A stretch of 27,465 nt of DNA from Reclinomonas americana ATCC 50394. Its lineage: Eukaryota; Jakobida; Jakobea; Jakobida. This document shows positions 19,142 to 27,465 of the stretch, one piece after another. Numbering within the stretch: the stretch's first letter is position 1; each line of letters begins with the position of its first letter. The notes beneath the pieces were generated by a model, which did no database searches, was not told the origin of the DNA, and saw nothing but the letters and a program-made list of their open reading frames with translations. Made by a program: the position numbers and the translations under genes. Location of the stretch: assembly GCA_048213135.1 (NCBI GenBank), contig PS015317.1, positions 5,253 through 32,717 of the forward strand, written 5' to 3'.

Positions 19142-22100
19142 AACCAAACGGCAATCAGAGGCATGATTGCAGCGACAGTGGGACAGAGAGTGAACGAAGT
19201 GACAACTGACGGTGATTAGAAGCTTTCCTGCAGCGAGAGCGAAAAGGGAATCTTCTTTTCTCACTCGTTCACTCTCCCACTCACTGTGTCTCTCCCGCTC
19301 ATTATTTCTCTCCCTTTCACTCCTTTTCTTACACTCACTCATTCTCTTCTTCTCTCACTCACTCACTCTCTCACTCCTTCTTCTCTCTCTCACACTCACT
19401 CACAGTTCTCTTTTCTCGCTCACTCTCTTACTCTCACTCGCGCTCACTTTCTCTTTCGCTCCTTTCACCAACTCCTTCTCTTCTATCACACTCACTATCT
19501 CTCTCGCTCTCACTCTCGCTCACTCTTTCGCTCCTTGCACTCGCGCCTTCTTCTCCTCTCTCACACTCGCTCTCTCCCTCCCTTCGTCACTCTTTCCCAA
19601 GGGGTTGCAAGTGTTGATTGGTTGTGTCGCGCTGCAGATGCGGTGCAGGGAGTGCCACTGGGTCTCGTGTTTGGATCGGTGCCATACCTATTGCAGGCCA
19701 AGAGCTCGTACACGGACATTGGCATGTTTTCGTTTGCCACCTGGCCTTACGCGCTCAAACTGTTGTGGTCGCCGTTGGTGAGGATGATTCCCTGGGCTGG
19801 TTGATTCTCTCTCTCTCTCCTCCCCTCTATCCCTCTTTGGCTTCCCTCTCTCACTATCGTGTGTCAACTGCTCTCGACTTTTTTTCGTCTCCCTCCCCCG
19901 TTCAATCCCATTTCTTCCTCTTCGCTTCAGCGTCATCACTTGTTCTTGGTTTTCTTTTCATCCTCCACCTCGTATCTGTATCTCTCAATTCTTCCTCTGT
20001 CTTCTCTGACCTCCATGTCTTTCTCCTCTCCTGTCTTGCACTCTCTCAACGTCTGGTACCCCACCATTCTCCATCTCCTCCCCCTCTCCATTTCCTCCCC
20101 TTCTTCCCCAACTCCCCCTCGCCCTCTCCTCCTTCTCCCACCCTCCCCCTTTCCCTTTCTCTCGCCCTTCCCACCACATCCTCCTGCCCCATATCCTCGT
20201 CTCCTCCATCCCGTCTCCTCTTCCCTCACTCTCTCCCTCCTTTCCCTTCTCTAATCCCTTCTCCCTCCTCCTCCTTCTCCCTCCCTCACCCTTCCCCTCC
20301 CACCAGGTCGACCACTTCCACTGGCGCTCCGTGGGCCGCCGCCGCTCATGGATCATGCCCATCAACATGATCTCTGGCGCCCTCATGCTCTACGGCGGCG
20401 TCTATGCCGACGCGTTGCTGTCGCAGGAAACGCTGAACATCGCGCTCATCACGATGTATGCGTTTGTTCTGGTCACGCTCATGGCCACGCAAGACATTGC
20501 GGTGGATGGATGGGCGCTGACGCTGCTGTCGCGGAGACACGTGGGGCTGCAAGTTTCGTGGCGGAGGGAAAACGAAAAGGGGGAAAGAGTCGCCATAGTT
20601 ACCCATTTTCGTTGCAGTCGACGGCGCAAACCCTCGGCATGTCGGTCGGCTTCTTCACCTCGTTCACTATCTTCTTGGCGCTGAGTTCGGTCGAGTTCTG
20701 CAACTCATTTTTGCGATCCACGCCGTCCACGGAGCCGTTGGTGACGCTCGGAGGCTATCTCCAGTTCTGGGGGGTGATTTATGTTTGTTTCACTATCCTG
20801 CTGGTGTTTGTGCGCGAGGACGTCAACCGCCAGTCGGTGGCATCGCAGCAGTCCAGTCTGCGCTACGTGTACACGCAGCTGTGGTCCATTGTCAAGTCCA
20901 AGAGTTGCGCTTATTTGTTGATTCAACCAAGATGCTGTATTGTGTGGACTGAACTGTCGAGTGCAGACACGCGGCGTTTGTTGCTCTTGCTCACCATTTG
21001 CAAGTTTGGCTTCACGGTCATTGACTCTGGTGAGTGTGGGTTGATGAGCGTCTTAGGAATTTCGACTCACGTCTCCCTATCCCCCCTCAAAGTGACCGGG
21101 CTGAAACTGGTCGAGCTCGGATTCCGTCGAGATCACCTCGCATTGGTTTCGTTTATCATCACATGTGCTGCTTTTTCATGATGAGAGGACTCACAACACC
21201 TCCTTGCGTGCAGATTGTCACCTTGTGTTTCCCGTTCGAGTTCATTTTTGCGATTATCGCTGGTCGCATGGTGACCGTGTCCAGCAGCCCACTCGAGCCG
21301 GTGTGTTCAAATGTGCCACGTGGTCTCACTGCGTCACGGTTGTACTCACACCGTCTTTCGTACACAGTGGCTGAAGACGTATCAGTTCCGCATCGGTGAG
21401 TTTCTCTGCTGCAAGCGTGTGAACTGGCGATCAGAGTGTTCACTTGTGTTCGTGCTCCGCAGTGGTTGCCGGTCTCGGTTCGATGATGGTGGTATTCATT
21501 CAGCTGTCGGATGGCGAGGAAGTTGGTGCTGGATCGCTTCTGCTTGTGCTCACCATGGTGCGTCTGCATTCCTTGCGTCGGTTCGAGTGGAGACGAACGC
21601 TTACATGTCGTGCACGTGCAGTTTTTGTTATACTCGGTCGCTCGCAACGTGCAAGCTGTATCTCTGGTGAGTAGGGGAAGGGAAAGAAGAGTCGCAACAA
21701 GAGCAAAGGAGAGAGTGAGGAGTCTTGAGGACACTTTCTCCTTGGGTGAGGAAGCAGAGGAGTTGGTAGGAGAAGGGAAGGAGAGTCTCAGCAAGAGCAA
21801 AGGAGAGAGTGAGGAGTCTTGAGGACACTTTCTTCTTGCGTGAGGACGCAGAGGAGCTGTGTTGCTGGTTGGTAGTGGAATGAGGAGAGAAGGAGAGAAT
21901 AAGAAGTCTTTTCGATCGTAGAGGAGCAATCTGCGTTTGCAGCCTGGCTATTGTCAACGAGAGAATGCGTCTTCAGAAGCGCTCTGACACTTCCCTCTCT
22001 CTGCCGCACACATAGAGTGCATACTTTTCTCGGGTCTCCGACATGGACATTGCTGGAACCCATATGACGCTGTTGAACACGGTCATTAACTTTGGCGGCA

Positions 22101-22948
22101 TGTGGCCCTCGATGTTGGTGCTGCCGGCTGTCGATTGGCTCAGTGTGCGTCGGTGCTCCCTGTCAGGTGACCACGTCCGTCTGTGCCCCGCGCCTCTTCC
22201 CACCACTCTTCTCACCATGATGTTGTGCTTGCGGTAGGTGAATCGTGCAATGTGGAGCTGTCGGCGTCCGAATCGTGTGGCCGATGCAATGTGCGATTCG
22301 ACGGCTACTACGGTAAGAATTGCTCATTCACGTTACCATCCACTCTCCACCTCTCAATCTCGTCGCCATCGCGCAGTGGTGGCCTTTCTGTGTTTTGCTG
22401 CGGGTATCGCGCTCTACTGGCCGATTGCCCGACTGTGCCGCATGCTGGGTCCACTCGGACCCGACGACTTCAAGAAGCCCGAGGTGGACATTGATGACTT
22501 GCTGTCGTCTACGGCGCGGCCACTGCCACTCGCCACCTCCACCGCTTGTGCCGGCAGCGTGCAAATGGATCCGTCACCACTGCCATTGGCGCGCACCATG
22601 CACGTCAGCGAGGCGGGTGTTTTTGTGGAGATACTCGACGGTGGCGACAGCGGCGACGACGACCATGTTCATCCGCCGCCGCCGCCGTTGGAGAATGCGC
22701 GCACGAATGGCAGTGCGCATGCGCATGCCGACGACGATATCGAGGAGGAGGAGGATGGCGACGACACCACGGCACTCCTGCCCGTCCGCACTCCGTCGGC
22801 GGCCTCGGCATCGCTCCTGCGGCGATCGTCATCGCTGGTCGTGTCAGCGAGTGCTGTGCCGACAACCGCCACTGCGGCGGCAGTTGCGCACTCGGCCGGC
22901 TCGCCCCGCCGTGCTGATGCTGTCAGTCCGCCGACGGCGCTCAGGTAG
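18187..22948 (+). CDS. SLC33A1: SLC33A1-like acetyl-CoA transporter with long acidic N- and C-terminal tails (829 aa)
   Basis: Thirteen exons join perfectly in phase: 18187-18859, 19638-19777, 20307-20552, 20618-20903, 20967-21029, 21093-21145, 21214-21300, 21368-21395, 21463-21557, 21622-21666, 22016-22142, 22238-22312, 22377-22948 (2490 nt). Family signatures include VQGVPLGLVFGSVPYLLQ, KLLWSPLVDHFHWRSVGRRR, ATQDIAVDGWALTLLSR, VTGLKLVELGFRRDHLAL and GTHMTLLNTVINFGGMWPS. Known: SLC33A1 (AT-1) is a multi-pass, MFS-like protein that moves acetyl-CoA into the ER lumen for protein and ganglioside acetylation; human length is 549 aa. The membrane core here covers about residues 218-660. A Ser/Asp/Glu-rich N-tail of about 215 residues and an acidic, Ala/Ser-rich C-tail of about 165 residues are extra. 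Stop TAG (22946-22948) overlaps the neighbouring WD40 gene. Confidence 0.95.
18860..19637 (+). repeat. Transporter intron 1 with GA tract, four copies of a 30-bp element, and CT/CACT region
   Basis: A 778-nt intron. Positions 18885-18985 are GGGAGA-type purine repeats. A 30-bp element (core AGAGACACACTTGCAGCG) occurs at about 18999, 19061, 19151 and, degenerate, 19213, separated by GA-rich spacers of uneven length. From 19250 to 19600 the sequence switches to CTCTCACTC pyrimidine repeats. The acceptor is CGCTGCAG at 19637. Confidence 0.75.
19778..20306 (+). other. Transporter intron 2, pyrimidine-rich, no gene
   Basis: A 529-nt intron joining KLLWSPL to VDHFHW in phase 0, exactly as in the SLC33A1 family alignment. 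It is dominated by CT/CCT sequence, with donor GTGAGG and acceptor CCCACCAG. Nothing else is seen in it. Confidence 0.75.
21667..22015 (+). repeat. Transporter intron 10 with a 93-bp tandem duplication
   Basis: A 349-nt intron. A unit starting at 21691 (GTCGCAACAAGAGCAAAGG) recurs at 21784 (GTCTCAGCAAGAGCAAAGG). The two copies share GAGTCTTGAGGACACTTTCT and a following CAGAGGAG.TG element, giving a period of 93 bp with few mismatches. A decayed partial third copy follows near 21875-21915. Confidence 0.85.
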
Positions 22949-24616
22949 CTCCCAGTAAACCAATAGATTGTGGACCGTCTCGATCGCACAGAAACGTCAT
23001 TACGCGCGCCTCCTCGACCACAAAGCACCGCAGCACCAGTTGCGGTAGCGACTCCGCTGGATACTCGTCGTCATCACCGCCCTCCCCCGGCACCTCCTCC
23101 AAGTCGTTCACANNNNNNNNNNNNNNNNNNNNNNNNNNNNNNNNNNNNNNNNGCCTCCAGTGCCATCTCGGCCGCCCCATACTCGCCACGCATGTAACTC
23201 TGCACCACACCTGCATGTGCACTCGTGAGGAACGTGCAAGACAGCAACGGACTCCATTGCTGTCTTGGTCATACAAACCCGGCCACAGGCGCAACGTGCC
23301 GTCGACTGCACACGACAGAATGTTGCCGGTCTCGAGAAACACCGCCGAGCGAATCGCATTGGCATGCCCCTCGTACACGGCAAGCCGCAGCCCCGGCGTA
23401 CGCATGTGCCACACGCACATGGTTTTGTCTGCGACGCTGGAGTTAAGACAAATGACAGAGAAGAAAAGCCGTGCTCCTTGCCNNNNNNNNNNNNNNNNNN
23501 NNNNNNNNNNNNNNNNNNNNNNNNNNNNNNNNNNNNNNNNNNNNNNNNNNNNNNNNNNNNNNNNNNNNNNNNNNNNNNNNNNNNNNNNNNNNNNNNNNNN
23601 NNNNNNNNNNNNNNNNNNNNNNNNNNNNNNNNNNNNNNNNNNNNNNNNNNNNNNNNNNNNNNNNNNNNNNNNNNNNNNNNNNNNNNNNNNNNNNNNNNNN
23701 NNNNNNNNNNNNNNNNNNNNNNNNNNNNNNNNNNNNNNNNNNNNNNNNNNNNNNNNNNNNNNNNNNNNNNNNNNNNNNNNNNNNNNNNNNNNNNNNNNNA
23801 CACACACACACCGTGTGACGCGCTGAGCAGAAACTCCTCGTCGTCCGACACGCACAGACTCGACACGCACAACCGGTGACCACACAGCTCATCAAAGCCA
23901 ACAAAGGCCCGTCGATGCGGCATGCCGGGGTTGGGAACAACAGCAATGCGCCCATCGACACAACCACAAAAGAGCAGGCGATCGCGCGCAACATAGGCCA
24001 ACGAGCGCACCGAGTCCTGCATCGCACGCAGCGTCACCGCCTGTATAGGCTGTGCGTCCCCTGCTGGCCACAGACACACTGTTTCGTCGGCAGATCCACT
24101 GGCCAACCACTCATCGCCGACCAGCGCCAGTGCATTCACCGCGCCCGTGTGCCCGCGCAACTCGCGCAGCACTTGTCCATCTGCAGCATCCCACACACAG
24201 ATGCGCCTGTCGACTGACGCGCTAAACACTGCACGACCATCGCTGCTCATGGCCACCGCCATCACACCATCATCGTGTCCACTGGCACGCCACGCGAGGC
24301 TGACCTGCTCACTCGACTCATCCAGTGTCCACATGCACACTGGTCGCTCACCCGGATGCTTCCCTCCAAAGCCGCACACGAGCTTGGTGTGATCCACAGG
24401 GGAGAATGTGAGGCAGGTGATGGCTCCGAGGGTGGTGGCGTGCGAGAAGAGCAGGCGATGCATGCCTAGTGTGAGTGTGAACACGCGCAGAGTGCCGTCA
24501 AAGGAACCACTGGCGATCCACTGTGGAAGGCGGCGAGTGGGCGACACGGCGAGCTGGTTGACGGTGGCGGGGTGCTCGCCGACGCGAAAGAGCTCTTGGT
24601 GGATGCGGAGGGGCAT
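22941..24616 (-). CDS. WD40-repeat protein B, seven-blade propeller with C-terminal LPxLVLRCF motif
   Basis: Exons: 23812-24616, 23279-23428 (150 nt) and 22941-23210, joined in phase 1; the stop TGA is at 22941-22943. Seven WD-type blades are readable, for example EHPATVNQLAVSP..IASGSFDGTLRVF, GHTGAVNALAL..LASGSADETVCLW, and FLLSASH joined to DKTMCVWHM across an intron that contains a 316-N gap. After the propeller come an acidic linker (GEGGDDDEYPAE) and SLPQLVLRCFVVEEARVMTF. Known: WD40 propellers are binding scaffolds; function cannot be inferred here. The ATG at 24616 starts just before the first blade; another ATG at 24655 overlaps the upstream gene's stop. A 40-N gap (23113-23152) in the last exon puts its two halves out of frame, so the gap length must be wrong. 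Confidence 0.92.
23429..23811 (-). other. WD40 gene B intron containing a 316-N gap
   Basis: The intron runs from donor GTGTGT (within a GT/CA microsatellite) at 23811 down to acceptor GTCGCAG ending at 23429. N fills 23484-23799. Removing it restores the canonical WD motif SASHDKTMCVW, so the gap probably hides only intronic repeat. Confidence 0.75.
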
Positions 24617-24651
24617 GTGTGTGAAAAGGATAGAAGGACGGAGGACAACTC

Positions 24652-26748
24652 TCATTCATTGGAGGACACTGCCCATCGGTATGCCCACGCTCGTGCATCT
24701 TCCTCAATGAAGCATCGCAGCACGAGCGATGGCAGAGGTTCTGCGGCAAAGTCGTCGTCGTCATTGTCTGCCTCGACTTTGATATCCTGCACAGCGTTGC
24801 GGGCATGCAGAATGGCCGCGATGTCTTGGCGTGCACAGGTGACAGGATTCCACTTGCCTGCGTGCGTGTTTTTTTGGTGAGGGGCGGGGTGCGTGAGAGA
24901 TGATGAAGGAGGAGAGTACCGGCGGCCCACATCACCGCCGTGGTGTCGTTGGAGCCGCTGATCACGCGACCGTCGCGCAGCACGGCGAGTGTGTTGACGC
25001 GAAGGCGGTGGCCGGTGATCTGGGCGCACAACTCTCCGCTGGCGTATTCGCGCACGTAGATGATGCGGTCTGTGGGAAGGAAAAGGGAGAATGGGCGAAG
25101 GTGGATGAGGGGGAAGGAGAGGGGAATGAGGGGAAGGGGAAGGGGGAAGGGGGAAAGGAGAAGGGGGAAAGGAGAAGGGGAANNNNNNNNNNNNNNNNNN
25201 NNNNNNNNNNNNNNNNNNNNNNNNNNNNNNNNNNNNNNNNNNNNNNNNNNNNNNNNNNNNNNNNNNNNNNNNNNNNNNNNNNNNNNNNNNNNNNNNNNNN
25301 NNNNNNNNNNNNNNNNNNNNNNNNNNNNNNNNNNNNNNNNNNNNNNNNNNNNNNNNNNNNNNNNNNNNNNNNNNNNNNNNNNNNNNNNNNNNNNNNNNNN
25401 NNNNNNNNNNNNNNNNNNNNNNNNNNNNNNNNNNNNNNNNNNNNNNNNNNNNNNNNNNNNNNNNNNNNNNNNNNNNNNNNNNNNNNNNNNNNNNNNNNNN
25501 NNNNNNNNNNNNNNNNNNNNNNNNNNNNNNNNNNNNNNNNNNNNNNNNNNNNGGAAAGGAGGAAGGAAAAGGGGGAAAGAACAGGGGGAAGGAACAGGGC
25601 GAAGGAGAAGGGGGAAGGAGAAGTGGGAGTGGCAAAGGGAAGTGGGAAAGCTGAGAGGCAATGTTGAAGGAGTGGGGATACAGGATGTGGGAAGAAGGAA
25701 AGGATGAAGCATTCAGTGAACAAACAGGAAGTGAGGAAAGCAGGAACATGGGAATGACTGACGAAAGAAGACAAACATGTAAACACAGATAATGAGAATT
25801 AGAGACGTCGAAAGCAGCGGACGAAGAAGGGCAAGCGAAGTGGGAAATGAGAAGAACGCCGAGACAAGCCCTGCGAACGAGAAACTCTTTCTCTCTCTCT
25901 TGACCTTTGACCTTGGGACAGAGAGAGCATCTTGTCACCCTCACGCCACGCAATGAAGAGGAAATTGGGAATCCGAAAGAAGCATGACGAGAATTCCCAC
26001 TCTCCGCCATCCACCACTCACCATTCGACGCCACAAACACGTACTTCCCACACGGCGAGAAGACCAGCGCGGTGATTGTACCGACCACAGAGTCGTGCAT
26101 GGCAACCCACGAGCGCGTCAAGAAATTCTCCGCATGCGACCACACCCACACAGCACCATAACAGTCGCCAAACAAAATCTCCCGCTCATCGCTACTCCAC
26201 GTCACCGCACCGGTGCCAGACTGACCCAAACGAGGCGAGCTGACCCGCGCACCCGTTTCTGTATCGTATACATGCGCAATATCGGCGCGCTCACCGGCGC
26301 ACACGAGCAGCTTGCCGTCTCGCGACAGCGCCAACCCTCCAGGACCCACATTCGTCGTTGCCAATGTGCGCAAGCACTCTCCACTGCTCACGTCCCACGT
26401 GCACACGCGATAGTCCGATGATCCCGAGTACAGGAGACGTCCGTCGGGCGAGAACACCACAGCATTCACCGCACCGTCATGCACACGTCCACACCACACC
26501 AGAGGGCTTTCCCTCCACTCCTCGTCCTCCTCCCCCTCCTCCTTCATGTCTTCCGCTGGAGGACATCGCCATAGAATGACCACACAGTTGCCTTGAATGA
26601 TACCGCCACTGGCCAACACCGATGAGTCTGCTGGAGAAAACGCGACCGACACCACCGAGCGAACGTGTCCCTCCAGCACGTGCAGCAAGTCGCCGCTCTC
26701 CACATCGAATACGCGGACGAGGTAGTCGCCACAGGCGGTGGCCAGGAG
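24652..26748 (-). CDS. WD40-repeat protein A, seven-blade propeller, tandem paralog of B; 5' end beyond or beside the right edge
   Basis: Exons: 26022-26748, 24920-25069 (150 nt) and 24652-24857, joined in phase 1, with TGA at 24652-24654. The first visible exon starts inside blade 1 (LLATACGDYLVRVFDV), so at least one upstream exon is missing; a possible donor lies near 27460. Further blades include GHVRSVVSVAFSP, GAVNAVVFSPDGRLLYSGS, VGTITALVFSPCGKYVFVAS and GHRLRVNTLAVLRDGRVISG. The C-terminus is an acidic linker (EADNDDDDFAAE) then PLPSLVLRCFIEEDARAWAY. Exon plan, exon 2 length and the C-terminal motif all match gene B, so the two arose by tandem duplication. The intron between exons 1 and 2 carries a 370-N gap. 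Function unknown beyond a likely scaffold role. Confidence 0.92.
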   Translation of the reverse strand, partial: LLATACGDYLVRVFDVESGDLLHVLEGHVRSVVSVAFSPADSSVLASGGIIQGNCVVILWRCPPAEDMKEEGEEDEEWRESPLVWCGRVHDGAVNAVVFSPDGRLLYSGSSDYRVCTWDVSSGECLRTLATTNVGPGGLALSRDGKLLVCAGERADIAHVYDTETGARVSSPRLGQSGTGAVTWSSDEREILFGDCYGAVWVWSHAENFLTRSWVAMHDSVVGTITALVFSPCGKYVFVASNGEWWMAESGNSRHASFGFPISSSLRGVRVTRCSLCPKVKGQEREKEFLVRRACLGVLLISHFACPSSSAAFDVSNSHYLCLHVCLLSSVIPMFLLSSLPVCSLNASSFPSSHILYPHSFNIASQLSHFPLPLPLLLPPSPSPCSFPLFFPPFPSSFXXXXXXXXXXXXXXXXXXXXXXXXXXXXXXXXXXXXXXXXXXXXXXXXXXXXXXXXXXXXXXXXXXXXXXXXXXXXXXXXXXXXXXXXXXXXXXXXXXXXXXXXXXXXXXXXXXXXXXXXXXXXFPFSFPPSPFPLPPSPSPHSPLLPPHPPSPILPFPSHRPHHLRARIRQRRVVRPDHRPPPSRQHTRRAARRSRDQRLQRHHGGDVGRRYSPPSSSLTHPAPHQKNTHAGKWNPVTCARQDIAAILHARNAVQDIKVEADNDDDDFAAEPLPSLVLRCFIEEDARAWAYRWAVSSNE
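25070..26021 (-). repeat. WD40 gene A intron with GGGGAAA purine repeats and 370-N gap
   Basis: A long intron between A exons 1 and 2 (donor GTGAGT at 26021, acceptor CCACAG at 25070). It contains GGGGAAGG/GGAGAA arrays on both sides of N 25183-25552 (25074-25182 and 25553-25630). The remaining part, 25640-26020, shows no coding signal. Splicing gives ASN-DRIIYVREY in phase. Confidence 0.75.
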
Positions 26749-26773
26749 CTGGGGTGGAAGGAGGGAAGGAGGA

Positions 26774-26812
<39 letters not shown>

Positions 26813-26848
26813 AGAGAGAGAGAGAGAGNNNNNNNNNNNNNNNNNNNN

Positions 26849-26926
<78 letters not shown>

Positions 26927-27465
26927 AGAGTGAGAGAAGAAAAGAGAATGAGAACAGCAAGAGAAAGCTGAGCGTGGATACAGGGAGCTTGCAGGAGAGA
27001 GGCAAGTGGAGAGACAGAGTAGAAAGAGAGAGTGAGAGAAGAAAGGAGAATGGGAACAGCAAGAGAAAGCTGAGCGTGGATACAAGGAGCATACAAGAAA
27101 GAGCAACCTTGCACTGTCTGAGCTGCCCGGGGACCAAGAGAGAGAAGTGAGAGCGAGAGAAAGAAAGAGAGAGAGAGAGTAATTATAAGAGAAACACGAG
27201 AGTGAAGAGAAAGAGAAAAGAGAGCTAACGAGAGAAAGCACAGTGTGGATACAAGGGACATGCAAGAAAGAGCAACCTGGCACTGTGCGAGCTGCCCAAG
27301 AAGAGAGAACAGTGAGAGAAGTGAGAGTGAGAGAGAGAGAGAAGAGAGTGAAGAGAGTGAAGACAGAGAGAGAGAGAGAGAGTGTGTGAGAGAGAGAGAG
27401 AGAGAGCAGATGAATAGAATGTTAGAACATAACGAAAGGAACATGACAAGAGAGACGAACCGTGG
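26749..27465 (-). repeat. Upstream intron of WD40 gene A: GA microsatellite plus a three-copy segment repeat
   Basis: GA dinucleotide runs fill 26779-26925 around an N gap (26829-26848). A segment with core AGAAAGCTGAGCGTGGATAC followed by AAGGAGCATACAAGAAAGAG recurs at about 26963, 27063 and 27233. The second and third copies also share AGCAACCTTGCACTG and GAGCTGCCC. The copies are 85-95% alike by eye and unevenly spaced (about 100 and 170 bp). Confidence 0.75.

Noticed and set aside
24614-24660. The ATGA overlap as evidence of a bacterial operon or contamination
   Set aside because: Both genes contain GT-AG introns and eukaryotic exon structure, so this is a eukaryotic arrangement.
24652-27444. 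930-codon minus-strand open frame as one protein
   Set aside because: It runs through GA/CT microsatellites, two N gaps and obvious donors and acceptors. Only 26022-26748 and 24652-24857 of it are WD40 exons.
1-27465. tRNA, rRNA, snRNA or transposon genes
   Set aside because: No cloverleaf, rRNA core sequence, transposase, reverse transcriptase or terminal repeats were seen on either strand.

Overview
The window is nuclear DNA of an intron-rich eukaryote. Every gene is split by GT-AG introns, the proteins belong to eukaryote-only families (DOCK Rac exchange factors, coilin, the SLC33 acetyl-CoA transporter), and there is no operon-style ribosome-binding signal, CRISPR array or insertion sequence. 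The gene set and the very short intergenic distances suggest a compact-genome unicellular eukaryote, perhaps on the animal/fungal/amoeba side of the tree because of the SH3-bearing DOCK protein. The species cannot be named from the sequence. Exon models below were built by hand from conceptual translation, splice-site inspection and reading-phase bookkeeping; homology calls come from recognising family sequence, not from a search.

Layout, left to right: (1) 1-7751, minus strand: N-terminal two thirds of a DOCK-A/B type protein (SH3, helical linker, DHR-1/C2, start of the armadillo region); the catalytic DHR-2 lies beyond the left edge. (2) 7752-8601: divergent spacer with a sequence gap. (3) 8602-11578, plus: a ten-exon gene for a 448-aa protein with an N-terminal C2-like fold and a disordered proline-rich middle, function unknown. 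(4) 12048-15136, plus: coilin, five exons, 532 aa. (5) 15419-18094, minus: a coiled-coil protein. (6) 18187-22948, plus: a thirteen-exon SLC33A1-like acetyl-CoA transporter, 829 aa, with long acidic tails. (7) 22941-24616 and (8) 24652-26748, minus: two tandem paralogous seven-blade WD40 proteins sharing an exon plan and an unusual C-terminal motif.

The spacing is striking. The transporter and the downstream WD40 gene overlap tail to tail by 8 bp of coding sequence. The two WD40 genes are 35 bp apart (or overlap by 4 bp if the first ATG is used). The coiled-coil and transporter genes share a 92-bp head-to-head promoter region. By contrast introns fall into two classes: about 53-90 nt, and about 330-820 nt, where nearly every long one holds its own private tandem repeat or GA/CT tract. 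Several introns start with the atypical donor GTTGCG.

The genes do not form an obvious pathway: they cover Rac signalling (DOCK), Cajal-body/snRNP biology (coilin), ER acetyl-CoA import (SLC33A1-like), a possible ciliary/centrosomal C2 protein (inference only), and two uncharacterised WD40 scaffolds. Seven runs of N (5316-5484, 8036-8424, 17472-17491, 23113-23152, 23484-23799, 25183-25552, 26829-26848) break the assembly, most of them beside simple repeats.
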